A stretch of DNA of 64,000 nt, from positions 1,389,981 through 1,453,980 of the forward strand of contig CAJNOP010000022.1 of the NCBI GenBank assembly GCA_905250075.1, written 5' to 3'. This stretch comes from Rotaria sp. Silwood1 (lineage: Eukaryota; Rotifera; Eurotatoria; Philodinida; Philodinidae). Of this stretch, positions 12,529 through 26,200 are shown in pieces. The notes beneath the pieces were generated by a model, which saw only the letters and a list, made by a program, of their open reading frames with translations, searched no databases and was not told the DNA's origin. The position numbers and the translations under genes were made by a program. Positions within the stretch are counted from its first letter, which is position 1. Every line of letters starts with the position of its first letter.

Positions 12529-13761
12529 AGTAGTATGTAAATATAGTTATATCTAATGATGATGATGATTCAATTACTCAAAAGAATTTTTCATGTTTGC
12601 TGAATGGTATTAATTGATTCCAATTAGTAATTATAGAAAAAATTATGTGAATAATTTTTTATTACTTATATAAATGAATTAAAATATGTTTATTTTAATT
12701 GTTCAAATACTTTTCGATGTTAAACAAGATTGAATTATGAAGAAGGCAATATACTTTTCATATACATTCGGTAATTAAATAATTTATTGCTATATACTTA
12801 AGTTTAACCAATAGTTCTGATAATATGGCTAGGAATTTTATAAACCACTGAATATTAAAGAGATTCTTGCATGAACAGTAGAATGTCTTGTTTATAATAA
12901 TATATATAATAACTTTTTTGGGTTCAGTTCTAATATTCTTTCAGATATAATCATATTCCTACTAAATAAAATATTTTGATAAATGTATAAGGAATTCGAT
13001 CGATACTCTATACTATAATTTGGACCATTTCAGAAACAAATGCAAAGATAAAATACGACTCAAGTCGAACAAACACGCTCGTAAACAACCATAAATCATC
13101 GGATTTTAGCTCAGTATTACAGTCGTATTTATTCACATTACACACAGATAAATAAGGTCATAATAATGAGTCATGCAATACAGCAAAATATGATTGTTTT
13201 CGGGTATGTACAAATTTCGTATTCTTCATCATGGAAAGAAGATTATAATAGCAATTGGACCTAACAGTCCATCATGTTCAACAATTGTAAAGTGACCAAA
13301 GCACTTTCCTGAAATAAGAGAAGGTGTCAATGATGACTCTTGATTTGGTCGTCCAGTTTTCAAGCGAACACATTAAAGTATTGAACTGATACAATAGGTT
13401 ATCAACAATGATCCACATTCAACCTACGACTATATTATAGCTGAGATATCTCCTTCATGACGCAGTAGAACAAATTATTGGCGATTATCTAAAGATGATA
13501 AAAGTCACATAATGTTGCGTGTTTCACCGACTCAATGATGAATAAAAGTCAGAATGAATTAAAATTTGTCGTAAAAATATAACGAATTTTCGTATTAGAT
13601 CATAATGATTATGTATTATTAGTATAGATGATGATAGATGACTTTATTATTATTAGCCAAAGTACATGTGAATTAAAAAAAACTTTATTTTCAATATTCT
13701 TTAAATCACAGTACTCCTGTTCTCATACATAATATAGATAATGGTAGGACAATGAATTAAA
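12529..13761. other. Intergenic, no gene recognised
   Basis: AT-rich sequence with no open frame of note, no repeat ends and no RNA gene recognised. A 16-nt string near 13356 recurs at about 14027 inside the doublecortin-like relic, but this alone is too short to support a duplicated copy. Confidence 0.4.
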
Positions 13762-14154
13762 ATGATTATATTGGGAATTGCTTTGAGTCTGTTAGCAAGA
13801 AAAAATGAAAACAGAAGAAAAGTATCGGGTGCAAAAGGTATAAGACTACTTCACAATAATCCTCAATCTTCTACTCATTCAATTTTCATTAATGACTTAA
13901 CTGAAGAAGGTATTAGTATAATGCTGCATTCAACCTTTTCCTAAGACTTTGTGGGATATGATATTTATGCGTATGATTACATCAAGCCTAATTTAATTGT
14001 TTATATAAATGGAAAATCATTTTCTCGTCCAGTTTTCAAGATATTTAAAAAGGTTTCAAAAGAAAAGTTAAAAAGAAGTTTTGACAAAGTGTTAGAAAGG
14101 ATGGGATTGTGTATAAATAATTATGGCAATTATTTTGAACAATTAATAAAATAA
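13762..14154 (+). pseudogene. Doublecortin-domain-like fragment, one in-frame stop
   Basis: Two consecutive open stretches in the same frame are split by a TAA at 13942-13944. The second part reads NLIVYINGKSFSRPVFKIF then KRSFDKVLERMGL, which resembles the start of a DCX repeat (hydrophobic-x-V-Y-x-NG, then SFD-x-x-L). The first part, with GIRLLHNNP and a later INDLTEEG block, resembles the end of a preceding DCX repeat. DCX domains bind microtubules. No splice sites that would bypass the stop were found, no strong start was seen, and no further DCX exons lie nearby. It is best read as a gene relic. The family assignment rests on motif spacing only; chance resemblance is possible. Confidence 0.4.
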
Positions 14155-16911
14155 AATAAAAAACGTTTCTTTATCTTTATACTTTCTAATTTAATGTAAG
14201 CAAAAGAACAATAGGTAGAAATTATTTATTTTATATTATTTTTTAATTCAGGTTGTATTATGTCATGAAATTAATCAAAAGTCAATATAAGTTATTGGTT
14301 CTATTTTTTTTTTCGTCATTTTAAATTTATTATTTAACAATTGAATGTAATTATAAGTTGAAATAAAGTACATTTGCGCTGCTAATTTTCAGCTCATTCC
14401 ACGAGAGGAAGGAACTGTGAAGAAGGGGGAGGGCGATAATAATGAGAGGGTGACACACTATGTCTAATATTCAGACGTAAATTCAGCATGATCTCATCGG
14501 AATCTTCTACCAAGAATTCTGTCAAGATTGCATCGAAGATTTTCGGATTGTCTAGGATACTACATTAGATTCGACTAGATGTATCTTTAGCATTCTTCGT
14601 TCAGGGCATTTTAAAAAAGTTGCTTTTGTTTTCGTTTATTTAGATTAATGTTAATAAACAATGAACAGTACATATTTAGAGAAAAAAAGTTTTTTTTTTT
14701 TTACTTAGATCGATCACAAGGCCAAAGTAAACAGCAAGTATTATTGATAAAAAAAATTTATTGTTATTGTAATATTTATGGCTTATGGGAAAGGACAAAA
14801 TTATCTCTTTTCTCATTCATCAAAAACTTTTATGGGTGTAATGATAAAAAACGGTTGTATACTCGTGAGACACTGTCGTAGTTTCAGAACCGAGTATTCT
14901 TAGTAGATTCGATCATCGTAAATGTCGCATGGGAAATCGTAATTTTTTCGTAAAAATCGGGAAAAACCGTTTTTTTTTTCAATTGATTGAATTGCGATGT
15001 AATCTCACAATTAATCATGCTGACAAATCCCGCTAAAATCGCCGATTTTTTGCTCGATTTCAATCATATGAATAATTATATAGCATTGTTCCCAAACTAG
15101 TATTCATTCATTTTTTTTTGTGTGTGATATAATGTAACTAAACAACAAATTATATTCCCTATTGCAAATCAAGAAGTTTTCATTTCCGAGAATCAAAACT
15201 ATTCTAAGTTATTGAATCGGAAATAGCAGTTTACCAAAAAAACATACTCTATTTTCTTTCTTTTATCAGTAATTATTTGATACTTGAAAAAAATAGAATG
15301 AAATGTCTATTACAGACGGAAATACCCTAAAGTAGAAAGGTTTAAAATAAAGTATAGTGATCAACGGTGAACCAATCCTTAAGCATGTTTATTATTATAA
15401 AGCCAATGAGTATTAATCGGATATGAGCTTTTAAAAAATTTCCGTTCCAATTTAGCATAGTTTTATGAGTTCGTATTCACGCTCTGCTCTACAAATGCAA
15501 TAGCTAGTGATATAAAAAAAAATTCAATTTCAATTTTCTAGAAGAAGGAAATATATTGAAGTCATGGAGAAATTATCCTCTTGTGTATAATCGAATGTAA
15601 AAATAAAAGTTTAAACGATAAAAATTAAATTTTAACTCATTGATTTTATCGATATTTCTTTGTATTGATACTAATAATTATTAAATTTGTTATTCATTTA
15701 CTTGTACAATAAATAAAGGTAAATTTTTCATATTGAAATAAATTATTCATTGAATAAGAGCATAAAATGTGTAATTAATGTTTTGGCACAAAACTCTTGA
15801 ATAAAAACCAAAATGAAATATTATGATCAAACTTCATCTAATTGATATCAATTTCTTTTAATTTTTATCGTCAATCATTCGAATATTTTATAAAATTGTT
15901 CGAAAATAGATCAGTCAAATATAACAATCTTTATTTGAATATATTTTCTATTTGTATTCAGCAAAGAATACTTTTAAAACACACCATTTGTTCAAACTAG
16001 AAAATTAGAACAAAATAAGAATAAATACAAAAACTGTGCATACAATCGTAATGAATTTGTCCCTGAAGTGGTCTATTTTTACAACGAGAATAAAAACAAG
16101 TTAACAATAAATGATATGTTTATCATCTATAATGCTTAAATAGATAAAAATTTATCGAAGCATAAAATTGCTTCTACTATAGACATTGTCAAAATAAAAT
16201 TAATATTTTGTTTTTCAAAACAAACTGATTTAATTATCTGATGACTTGAAAAATGCTCTGATGTAGACTGCCGATAAAATCTCTTCTGTAGTTTTCAAAC
16301 CTACGTAACTATCAGACGTCTTAGTGAGCTGATCGTGAACTGAACTGATTAAATATTGCAATGAATGCTCATAGACTGAATCTTGAATAGAATATAAAAT
16401 TTTCACAAGATATTACGTATGTCTTTCGAAAATCCTATGTGATTCTTTCATTGAGAAGAACATTTCTTCTATGGATACAAAATATATAGAGAAAAACGAA
16501 GAAAATCGTCTAGCTCTCTTTGTTCATCAATAATTACTTTTTTAATTCTATTCCTACTCAACCTTGTCAATCATCAATTTTTTTGTTCACATTTTTAATT
16601 CAAATGCCGGTATGAGTTTACCATTACATACGAAACATGATACATCTGAACGAATTGAATTTATTTGGACATAATCAGCATCGATATATGCCGTGATTTA
16701 GAATAAGAAAGCAAAACTTATCTTTTTTTTTTTTTTTTTTGGAAAATATTTAGTTGCCAACTAGAAAATTAGAAAGTACTAGTGAATTTGAGAGAAGTAA
16801 AGGTTTTGCAAGTTTTCAAATATGTTACTGAACATTTGTTTGTCAATCAATTATTGGTACTCAAAATATATGTGCTCATTTATGTGTTAAAAATTTATCT
16901 GATGCAATTAG
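14155..16911. other. Intergenic, no gene recognised
   Basis: 2.7 kb of AT-rich DNA with long poly(T) runs (for example 16722-16740). Short ORFs are compositionally biased and have no recognisable motifs. A 20-residue ORF starting at 16614 is too short to call. Confidence 0.4.
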
Positions 16912-17003
16912 ATGAGTCGCCCATGAGTGAAGAATTTCTTGAAAAACACCGTGAACTAGGTCAGCCCATTGACGACACCTCTGATTACTATAATATTCTT
17001 TGA
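16912..17003 (+). CDS. Candidate small terminal exon, unknown product
   Basis: After an AG at 16910-16911 an open frame encodes about 30 residues ending DDTSDYYNIL and a stop. The stretch is acidic and its codon use (GAA, GAT, CCC, GAC) looks less AT-biased than its surroundings. No upstream partner exon could be found and no family is recognised. It may be the last exon of a decayed or unrecognised gene, or chance. Confidence 0.2.
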
Positions 17004-18752
17004 TTTTTGCATTTGATTATTGCATTGCCATGTGCTCAGATTTATTATTTTCATTTCACACTTCAATAAATTCATCATGTTAAAACTATTCCAATCAGAA
17101 ATAATTTTCTTTCTCAAAGTGTTTTTTGTCTTGTATCTTATGCGTCATTGCTTTCATTATCTTAAAATCAAGTATATTACATAAATGAAATCATTTTTAA
17201 AACGACATACACTTGTAACAGTATGAGGAATGATGTAAAAATAGTTTTTAGTAAATGTCAACTGTAATAATGTTAATGCAAAAAATGTATCTTTGGTTTT
17301 GAGATGTTATAAAATATACAAAAAAAAGATAAAAAATATAACAACTAAATGAGTGTTTCATTTCTTTAAGTAATTCATCAGACAATATTCAGCAATCATA
17401 AACCATCTTGTTATGTTTATACAAAAAATATTTTTCATTTTTCTTTCTCGTCTGACAACAACATTAATAAAGTATGAAATGTACTATGATGTTGTTCTTC
17501 TTTCTTTTTAGAAGATAATCTTTTGGCTTAAATTAAGATTTATAATGCAAAAATGCACATTCGTGTGACATCTTATCTATCCTACGGATAGAATTTGCAT
17601 TTGGTAAATGCATCATTCAACGACAATCATTTTCTTTTTCTCAGCACTATGTATGTTGCATGTTTTTTTATTTTATGTTTGTATTCATGAAAGACCTAAC
17701 TATTATTAGTATTATCTTAGATATAAATCGATTTGAAATGAGCAAGTATTAAAAATATAGAACACGTATTCAATATCGTTGATTTCTTTTAATTAATCTA
17801 TGTAATAGCTGTAGTAAATAAATAAAAGAAATTCAATTGCATTGAAATGAAAATGGAAAAGTCTTGTCAAATGTTAAATCATTTTTCATGCTGTCATGAA
17901 TGTTAGTGTTTTTCTATGAACGCATGTCATTTTGATTGTTTAATTGACTACAAGAGGATGATGATATGCAATGGTACAACTATAATAATAATAATAATAA
18001 TAAGTTCTATAATCTCTATGGAAAAGGTCTTGTCTCCAATTTTTTAATGCATCATTAATAGATAGTGCTAGACTCTTTCCAGGTTTGAAGACATACAAAT
18101 CATTATCGCAGTACGAATAAGAGTCGTTCAATCCCCAATAGAAAAGAGGATAAGTACACATGACATTTATAGTATTGTCACGTCTATTGTAATATATGAC
18201 AGTTCATATCCTTTTTGTCACACAACATACAGTTCAAGAGCCAAAAGACATGCTATACAAACTTTGTTTGGCTAATATAGAAAGAAGTTCTTTTTGTTTT
18301 ATAATTTTATAGACTTTTTTGTAACCCACAATTAGTTCATATTGGCCTAATTTCTTGAAAAAATAAAGGATATTTTCTATGCAAAACGAAATAATTAAGA
18401 GCCTGACACTCTGTCATTGGTTTAATGTTAAAAAAGAATATTAGAAATAATAGAAGCTTTGAGCATTTTAATCTAAAACAGTGTTCGTTATGAACATACT
18501 TGTATTATGGATATTTCCCAAATTGATATTTGGAATAATACATAAAATAAACGCTACTCCTGACATTGAATACATTTAATAAAAGCAAAATTTATTAATA
18601 CTCTTTCTTGTTATAGAAAAATTGACCAAGTTGTATGAACTTGACAAATAAAACTCAATAAAGAGCATATTAATGAACAGCTGCTTTTTGTTTGAATAAG
18701 TAAAAATATATACATAAAAGCTTTTGTAAAATGAATTACATAATGAAGATTT
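17004..18752. other. Intergenic with an (AAT)n microsatellite
   Basis: Downstream region of the GPCR on the minus strand. An (AAT)n run lies at about 17982-18002. Nothing else recognisable. Confidence 0.4.
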
Positions 18753-20198
18753 TTAGTAAGTTTTTAGTGAAAAATGTTTTGTTGCAGTTGTTTTTCTCAA
18801 ATAAATGTCTTTAAAATGATTTCGAAACATTTGCGAAGATAAATAATAAAAGATTAGATTAGCTGAATGTGTTATAAGCAATGGTACAATTGATAAATAA
18901 TTCATAGCTTGCCAAAATTTTCTTACTTGTACATTTTGATTATGAGTTTGAATCATTATTGTTGATATACAGTTTGGTAATGTACAAAAGATAAAACTAA
19001 TGGATATAGCTAATAAACTTATTGTTATTTGTAATTGTACACACATTCTTTGGGAATATGTTGATGATGAAGATAAATGTTGATTTGATAATGAATGGTC
19101 ATGATAAAGAGGAGAACTTAAAGAATTTGTTTGCATTGATGATTGTTGAATCGGACTAATAGATTCTTCAACATCTAATAATAATTTTTCTGACAAGCGA
19201 TTTTGTTGTTGCGGTTGCCATTCAGCTACAGAAAAAAAAACCAATAATTGTGAAGCCTTTTTGATAGGCAGAACTAGAAAAAACTTACTATTTGAATCAA
19301 TTGTTTTATTTATTATTTGATTTTCATTTATAGTTACAAATGTTTCATGTTTATTTTCATTTGAATATCGTTGAAGTTTAATTTTTTTATTATTAGTATT
19401 ATTTATAATGTGATCTTCATTTTTTTCAAATGCTGTTGAAAAACAACATGGTGGCAAAGCTATAAGTCCTTCTCCATTTTGATTATTTGTTGATGAAACA
19501 GATTTTTTTAATAAATATTTTTTTCTAAAGTTTGTTTTATTTTGACAAACATTTATCACAATGAATAAATTACATATTGATATTATTGTAAATGGTATTA
19601 TAGAATATGATAAAAGATAAACAATATTTAAATATGAATAAATATTTTCATACCATTTATAATATCTGATACTACAATAACCATTTGAATCAATAGTATA
19701 ACCAATCAGATAATGTGAATTAATTATTGATAATATTAATATAACCAATAGACAAACATATTTTGATACATTTGTTGTACAATGATAACGATATAATAAT
19801 AAACATGATGTTGCTACAAGACGATCAATTGATAAACATGCTAATAAACCAGCCGATATTTGACATGATAAATAATTAAGAAAAAATATTAATTTACATA
19901 ATAATACATTCCAATTTAGAATATAAATTTCGAATGTTATTAAAAATATAAGTGGTGCTGTAACAAGTACATAAATTGTATCGAATATAGCAATAAATAT
20001 AAAATACCATTTTGATGATGAGCGATGATATGTACGTGATTGAAATATATATATACATATCCAATTAGCAATAGGACAAAAAATAATTAGTAATGGACAA
20101 ACAATTCGTAATGGCCAAAGTGATAATTGTAGAAGCCAACTTGTGGAATCAAATGTATTATTTAATGTATTTATAAGAGTATTATTGATTAATGACAT
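18753..20198 (-). CDS. Class A (peptide-type) G-protein-coupled receptor
   Basis: Seven-transmembrane receptor of 481 residues if read straight through. Visible features: N-glycosylation motifs in the short N-terminus (NNT, NNT), TM1 with a weakly kept N, a TM3 Cys after the first extracellular loop, SIDRLVA in place of the DRY box, a very long third intracellular loop of about 170 residues rich in Asn, Ser and Gln, and TM7 with ANLIFYYLSSQMFRNHF leading into helix 8. The layout matches FMRFamide/neuropeptide-type receptors of lophotrochozoans; the ligand is unknown. Inside loop 3, bases 19288-19226 begin GTAAGT and end CTGTAG and are exactly 63 nt, so they probably form an in-frame intron; removing it gives 460 residues. 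A splice-acceptor-like TTTTTAG sits 3 nt before the ATG. Confidence 0.85.
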   Translation of the reverse strand: MSLINNTLINTLNNTFDSTSWLLQLSLWPLRIVCPLLIIFCPIANWICIYIFQSRTYHRSSSKWYFIFIAIFDTIYVLVTAPLIFLITFEIYILNWNVLLCKLIFFLNYLSCQISAGLLACLSIDRLVATSCLLLYRYHCTTNVSKYVCLLVILILSIINSHYLIGYTIDSNGYCSIRYYKWYENIYSYLNIVYLLSYSIIPFTIISICNLFIVINVCQNKTNFRKKYLLKKSVSSTNNQNGEGLIALPPCCFSTAFEKNEDHIINNTNNKKIKLQRYSNENKHETFVTINENQIINKTIDSNSKFFLVLPIKKASQLLVFFSVAEWQPQQQNRLSEKLLLDVEESISPIQQSSMQTNSLSSPLYHDHSLSNQHLSSSSTYSQRMCVQLQITISLLAISISFIFCTLPNCISTIMIQTHNQNVQVRKFWQAMNYLSIVPLLITHSANLIFYYLSSQMFRNHFKDIYLRKTTATKHFSLKTY

Positions 20199-20216
20199 GA
20201 TCTAAAAAGTAATACT
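20199..20216 (-). promoter_or_regulatory. Splice-acceptor-like tract just upstream of GPCR ATG
   Basis: On the minus strand the sequence reads TTACTTTTTAG, then ATC, then the start ATG. The AG is at 20203-20202. It is compatible with a trans-splice (outron) acceptor or with a cis-spliced 5' UTR intron. Confidence 0.45.
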
Positions 20217-23200
20217 GATAAGAAAGATATCAATGAATTGTTTTAAGATTAAGTATAGTAATGATTATGTACTAAATAAATTTCCTGAGTATGAGTCTTA
20301 TAATGAAAGAAAAGACAAATAAGTAAGAGTCAGGAACTCTCTATCTGTTTTATCGGAAATCATGCCTTTTTTGTTTATTTAATTTCAATACTTTTTTCCT
20401 TGTTCCTATTTATAATCTCTTTTCTTACCTAACTTCTTCAAGTTAAAGTAGTGAAATGTTATGCAACTTTTTTTTAAAATATCTTATGTTCTTATATTGT
20501 TGGTGACGATGAGACGAACGTTGTCTGTCCTGAATATATTCTCCTGATGAGCACTAAATCTCTTGGGAAATGATCAATGATGATGGTTGCGTGCCTTTTT
20601 CGGGTTTTATAGCTAACACACAAGCTGTGAGAACAATGTGAACCCAATGAACACAATATCTATATAAAGAAAATAATGATAATTTGAAAAGGATGTGTAT
20701 ATGGTAATAATATTAAGGAGCATATTCATGTAAACAATGAAATAGACATGTAGTTTGAAATATATTATATCTCTCTTGAGGTATGCAACAAGAAAAAATA
20801 ACCTAAAACAATTAATGAAAAAGAAAAAAAAGAAATAGGAATGCAAAAGGCGCGAATTATTAGCTAATAATATTTTTTAACAGACATTTTTCTTTGCGTT
20901 CACTATTTTTCTCTATTTCTCTCTATTATTCTTTTATGTTCTTTTTCTTTATGCATCGATTCTCATCTCGAAGTTTTCTTCGATGATTTTCTCTTTTACT
21001 TTAAATAAATACGAGTGTCATGTAAAGCTGAGTTTGAAAGTGTCAATGAATCAAGCACATTTCCAACAACATCGAAAGGTTTTTCTTACGAACAATGACA
21101 TTGATAAATCATAAATATAAAATTATTTGCACTTATCTGCGCTCAATTCTAATATTAATATTTTTTTGTCCTTCATCATCACTATATATGATTGCACAGA
21201 ACGGAAGAGCGAAACCTTCCTGACACAATCAAAAGCATCATTTTTCGAAAAGATCAAGAAAACCAAGATAAACATGAAGCATCATACTAAACCTCGAGCA
21301 GTATTAAGTTTGATATAAAACAAAAGGCAAATAAAAACCTTTTAACTATGATCAAAATGTTTAGAAAAAAAGAAAACATTTCATTCTCATTTTCTGTGCC
21401 TATCATTTTTGTCATAAAAACAATCTGAAGATGAATGTCAAATATTTTTCAATTGGAATTACAAGCTTGACATATGGCACTTAAAATATGAACAGAAATT
21501 TTTATTTCAATCAAATTAGCCTAGGCATTTTGTTCCAGCCTATAGAATGTAACTCAAGCGAATATAGAAAGGTTATTATTCTGGTCATGACACGTATATA
21601 TCAAATAAGAGAAAGGTTTTCACTATACTCTTTCATAGTTAAGAAAATTATGTAAATAACATGCGTAACCTACGACTAGTAATGATCGACACAAATATCA
21701 AGACCTATTGTGGTCGAATGCAAAATGCTAGAAACGTAATTTGTCTACTTACAAATAGAATATAGCAGGTACAGTGAAGTGCATATTCAAAATAAAATTT
21801 ATAAGGTAGTTTAGGATATTAAAAATTTTAATGTTTATAAAACAATTAAAAATGGTGTATTACGAAGGTAAAATAAGGAATTCTTTCATATCTTGACTAT
21901 GTGATTGTTTTAATGCTATCAAATTGGAATATACATTTGAGTAGTTATTTCCGTTGTAATAGAAGAAACAGTTTAAATCAAATGGATACACTCTTTCCAG
22001 TTTATTGAAGTTTCTAATTACATCAAAATTAGTACCGAGTGCTATTTTGTACGCAATTTTTTCGTCATTTATGAGTTCAATAAAATATATTTTTCTAATG
22101 TTTCATACATATTATTGTAGGACTCAAAAGGTGACATATTTTGGACATCTTTGAAAGTTTGTATTCTTACAGAATTTTAAAACTTTCATCAAAAATCGTA
22201 GAATCCTACTGTTTTGCTTTTGACGCTTATTGTTGACTACTGTGAATACACAGAAAAATAGAAAAATCAAGTGTCAGAAATCCTCGATTTCACAGCCTTC
22301 GTTTTTCGTCAACATAGTACAAGTTAAAACAAGAAAAAAGACGAAAATATTTACCTTAATAAAAAAAGGCATTTTTAGTACATTTAAAAACATAAAAACA
22401 TAATGCCTTAATCTACATTCTAAATTTTATTCTAAATATGTGTTTCAAAGTACGTACTGTACTTTGCTGTAGTTATGAGTGAAAAAGCTTGATTTCCAAC
22501 GTTTTTCGTTCGAATACTATAGACTTGACATCAGTTCAAATACTTACATATCGTAGGTAAAATAATGATCATTTTTGATGCAACAGTAAAATCAAACGAA
22601 AAAACATCCATCAATTAATGTTTCTTTTTTATTCTATTTTATTTTATCATATATAAAAATTAGGCGAATAAGTTTTTAGGGCGTTTTGAGATCATTAAAC
22701 ATTCAGTCTTCATGGCATACGTTAAGAATGTCATGTAAGACATTGGTTATTTAACGAATTATACAATGCTATGATCTCTTCTGTTGTAAAACATGATCAT
22801 TTATTTTTCTCTAGTTCATTCGGCTTCTTCAAATGATCTACGGATGCACCAATTATTAAAACATGATATCAAGGATTATATTATTGCTTCATTAAGAATG
22901 TAGTTCCCTGTGGGTAGTTTCTGTCAGCCATGATTAGTTTTTGTTGCTCTATCCAAAGTTGCAGTCGTAATTCATGAAATATACAATGAAGGTTTTGGAA
23001 TGGATCAAAACTCGCAATTCTTTGGTTTTTTTTTGGCCGATTTGAAACTTTTGTTGTATATTTCATGGATTTTGACTACCGGTTCGAATAGAGCAAAAAA
23101 GCTGATCATAACTAATCCAAACAATCTATAAAGAACTAGATACTTACCAAGAAAAAATTGTCATCGTTGACATCATGTTCTAGGAATTGCTGTATCTCAA

Positions 23201-26200
23201 GAATGAACTATCAAATATTAAAATAGTGTTAAAACTAGACTTCATTGGACAGTTTCCAATGATATTAACAAAAATGCATGCACCGAAATTTTTTCAGATA
23301 TTGTTTATATAAATACTTCGAATTTCAGTTTCAAATTAGTTTTTTAAATTGAAATTTTAATCTCAAAAATATCGAGAATAATTGAAGTTAAATGATGTAT
23401 ACAATATTAAACACTTACTATCTGTTAAAACCCAATAATAACACACTTACTATTTCTATAAAAAAATTTATGAGTATCGAAGCATCAAGTGAAATCAAAA
23501 TATATTTGGTGCTTGTAAAAATTGTACGAAATTTTTTGGAAATATTCAGACTTGTCTATTGGATATTTCTATAGTTTTTTATTCATTATTAAATAAATAA
23601 TAATAGTGAGAAAGATGAAGAAACACAATGAATAACGATACATAGTCTTCAATAATTTGAAGCGGACATCTAAGGTAGCAGTGTTATGTGCTAGATGATT
23701 TTTCTCACCTATAGATAATTATTTATATTTGATTATCAAATAGAATGATTGTCGATCGGTAGAGTTATTTGAATAAAATATGACATTTCTCGCCTGAAGC
23801 ATCAATAGATTTAACTGATATAGGCAAATCTCATGTCACTATTTGTCACCTTGAGTTAACGAAGCTTGCTTAACAGTAATTAATTTTCTCTTTAGATTGA
23901 CTTATCTGTAGTGCAAAATGTATACTCGCTTTCTATACAATGAATTTACTGACCTTATTAAGAGGAGAAGACAGCGGACTTCCAGCCTGAGGTACTCACT
24001 GTTTCTCTCTCGACTTAATATCTTTTACTTAAATATATATATATATAAGTGAAATTGATAATTAGAAGAAATGGATTATGTACTGACTATCTGTCAAAGA
24101 AGAAGTAATTAAAAATGCTATTAGAAAAATTTGTTTTTAGCATGACATACCTTTTACACAAATGAGAAAAATTTTTTTGCCTTTTCAAATATTGTGAAAA
24201 AGAATGCTTTCATGAATTTCTCGATGTATCAGATGATATTTTCTTTGCACTCAAGAAACTTAATTGAAGAAAACATGTATATTCTGTTGTATATTTCAAT
24301 AAAAAAGTTTTTGATGATCCTTTGTCTTAATGATTTCATGTAGATCGCCAGGGAAATATGATGATCTTTAGGGAAATTATTAATCATCTGTAGTTGATAA
24401 ATTCTTGAATAAATTATCATCATATTTGTTGTCTTTCAATCGAGAAAACAAGTTTATTACAATGAGAATCAATGAATATTGCTCTTTATTTTGATTCTTA
24501 TTGAAATATTTTTATATGATTACAAGCTTTGATATATAATGAGAATGTGTAGATTATAATGTGTCGCATAATATGTTTAAATTAAACAATATATACATTT
24601 TAGAACATAAAAACAAAGTTAAATATTTTTGTACTACAATATAAAATTTGAGCTACCAGAGTTATATACCGTTTTTTTTAATTATTTTCATGTATACTCT
24701 TATCTAATCACCACAATTACTGATTCAAGTGTTATGTTTCCATTCACATACATTCGCACATATGAATGTCAATTTTATTTTTATTATGTTTTTCTCTTGT
24801 CTTCTTTTTTTTGTTATATATCAACTTTATTTTCACATTTCAATAAGGATGCTGATTCCAAATAAAAATTACTTTGTCAATACATCTATTAATATATAAA
24901 TTTATTAGTCACTTTAGATAGAATACTTAACACAATCTATTGTAAGAAATATTTACACGATGAACAGAAATTGTTCATTTCTAGACTAAACAAATTATGC
25001 AGTAGTTTAGTCTATTATACGAGACGTGTATCAACATTAACACAATTATATATTTCTGTGTAATATGCGAGCCGAGTAAGACCGAACCTACCAGACCACT
25101 TATCTACATAATATGGATAAGGCTGCTGCTGAAATGTTGATTTTCAATTTAATTATCTCAAATACTAAATCATCATTGAAAAATTCTAAATCCAAAATAT
25201 CAGCTCTTTCTTACTTGCCTGTGAAAAAAACCAAACTATCCAATCGATAATACTTTTGACACTTGGCATATAATTTGAATCATTAAAGGACTCTTGTTTT
25301 TTTTTAAATTTTTTTCTGCGTTCTTTGATCGGTTCACGTTTGATGATATCTCAAAAGACGCCAAAGTGTTTTTTCTACAAAATTATGTTATTCATCGACT
25401 TCCAATATACAGTCAAAAACAGCGATTGGATAAAACAAAGATTTTCTAGTATTATGACTCTAATTGTGCTGGATGAATCATCCTATCCTACCGTTATTTA
25501 TATTTTTATGACAATACTTGAAATTTTGCATCGCAATCGTTATTACTTCGATATATTAAAACATTAACAAAAAGAGTAACATCATACTTTAGAAATTGAT
25601 GGGTGATGTCCATGTCTATTCATTCTGTTTCATAATCAAGATACTACATATTTTATGTTCATAATGCATAATCAACATGAAAACTGAGTATAAAAATATT
25701 ATTTGAAAAGATATAAAGTTAATCAAGTTAAAAATATCCTGTCGAATACAGATAGCTTGAGTATACTACAAAGCATCTAATTATTTAAAGACATTTTTGT
25801 AAACTTGTTCAATTTTTTAGGATTTCGTTGTATTTGTGAGAAAATTGAAATTTTCACAATATTGCTATCATCAAAGGCATACAAAACTGATAAAAATTAT
25901 ATCAACCTTTGTCAATTGTTCTCATCATAGTCTATTCTGATAGCAAAATAAAGAGTATATTCGACATAAGCGTACAGACATAGACCGAATCACATGTATT
26001 TTGTAGAATTAATTTTTAAAGAAACGTAGCTGCTTGTGCTTATTTCGAACATATTACTAATTGTGTTATCAGAATACACTTGATTTTCTCACAAATAAAA
26101 GAAAACCAACCAAGAAAACTAAAGAGGTACTTGATGCTTTGCATTATTTTCCTGATTTATTTCTTTATTTCGATATTTTTTGAATGTTTTACTGGTTGTG

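Noticed and set aside
13340-13400. A 16-nt string (TCGTCCAGTTTTCAAG) shared with the doublecortin-like relic near 14027
   Set aside because: The surrounding reading frame is closed on both sides and no other similarity extends outward; a 16-nt match is near chance in this composition.
17940-18161. 73-codon minus-strand ORF
   Set aside because: Part of it is a poly-Tyr run from an (AAT)n microsatellite; no support otherwise.
22128-22228. Imperfect palindrome as a possible MITE
   Set aside because: Arms match over short stretches only and no flanking duplication is visible.
22881-23066. 61-codon minus-strand ORF that looks protein-like
   Set aside because: No recognisable motif, no neighbouring exon, length near what chance allows.
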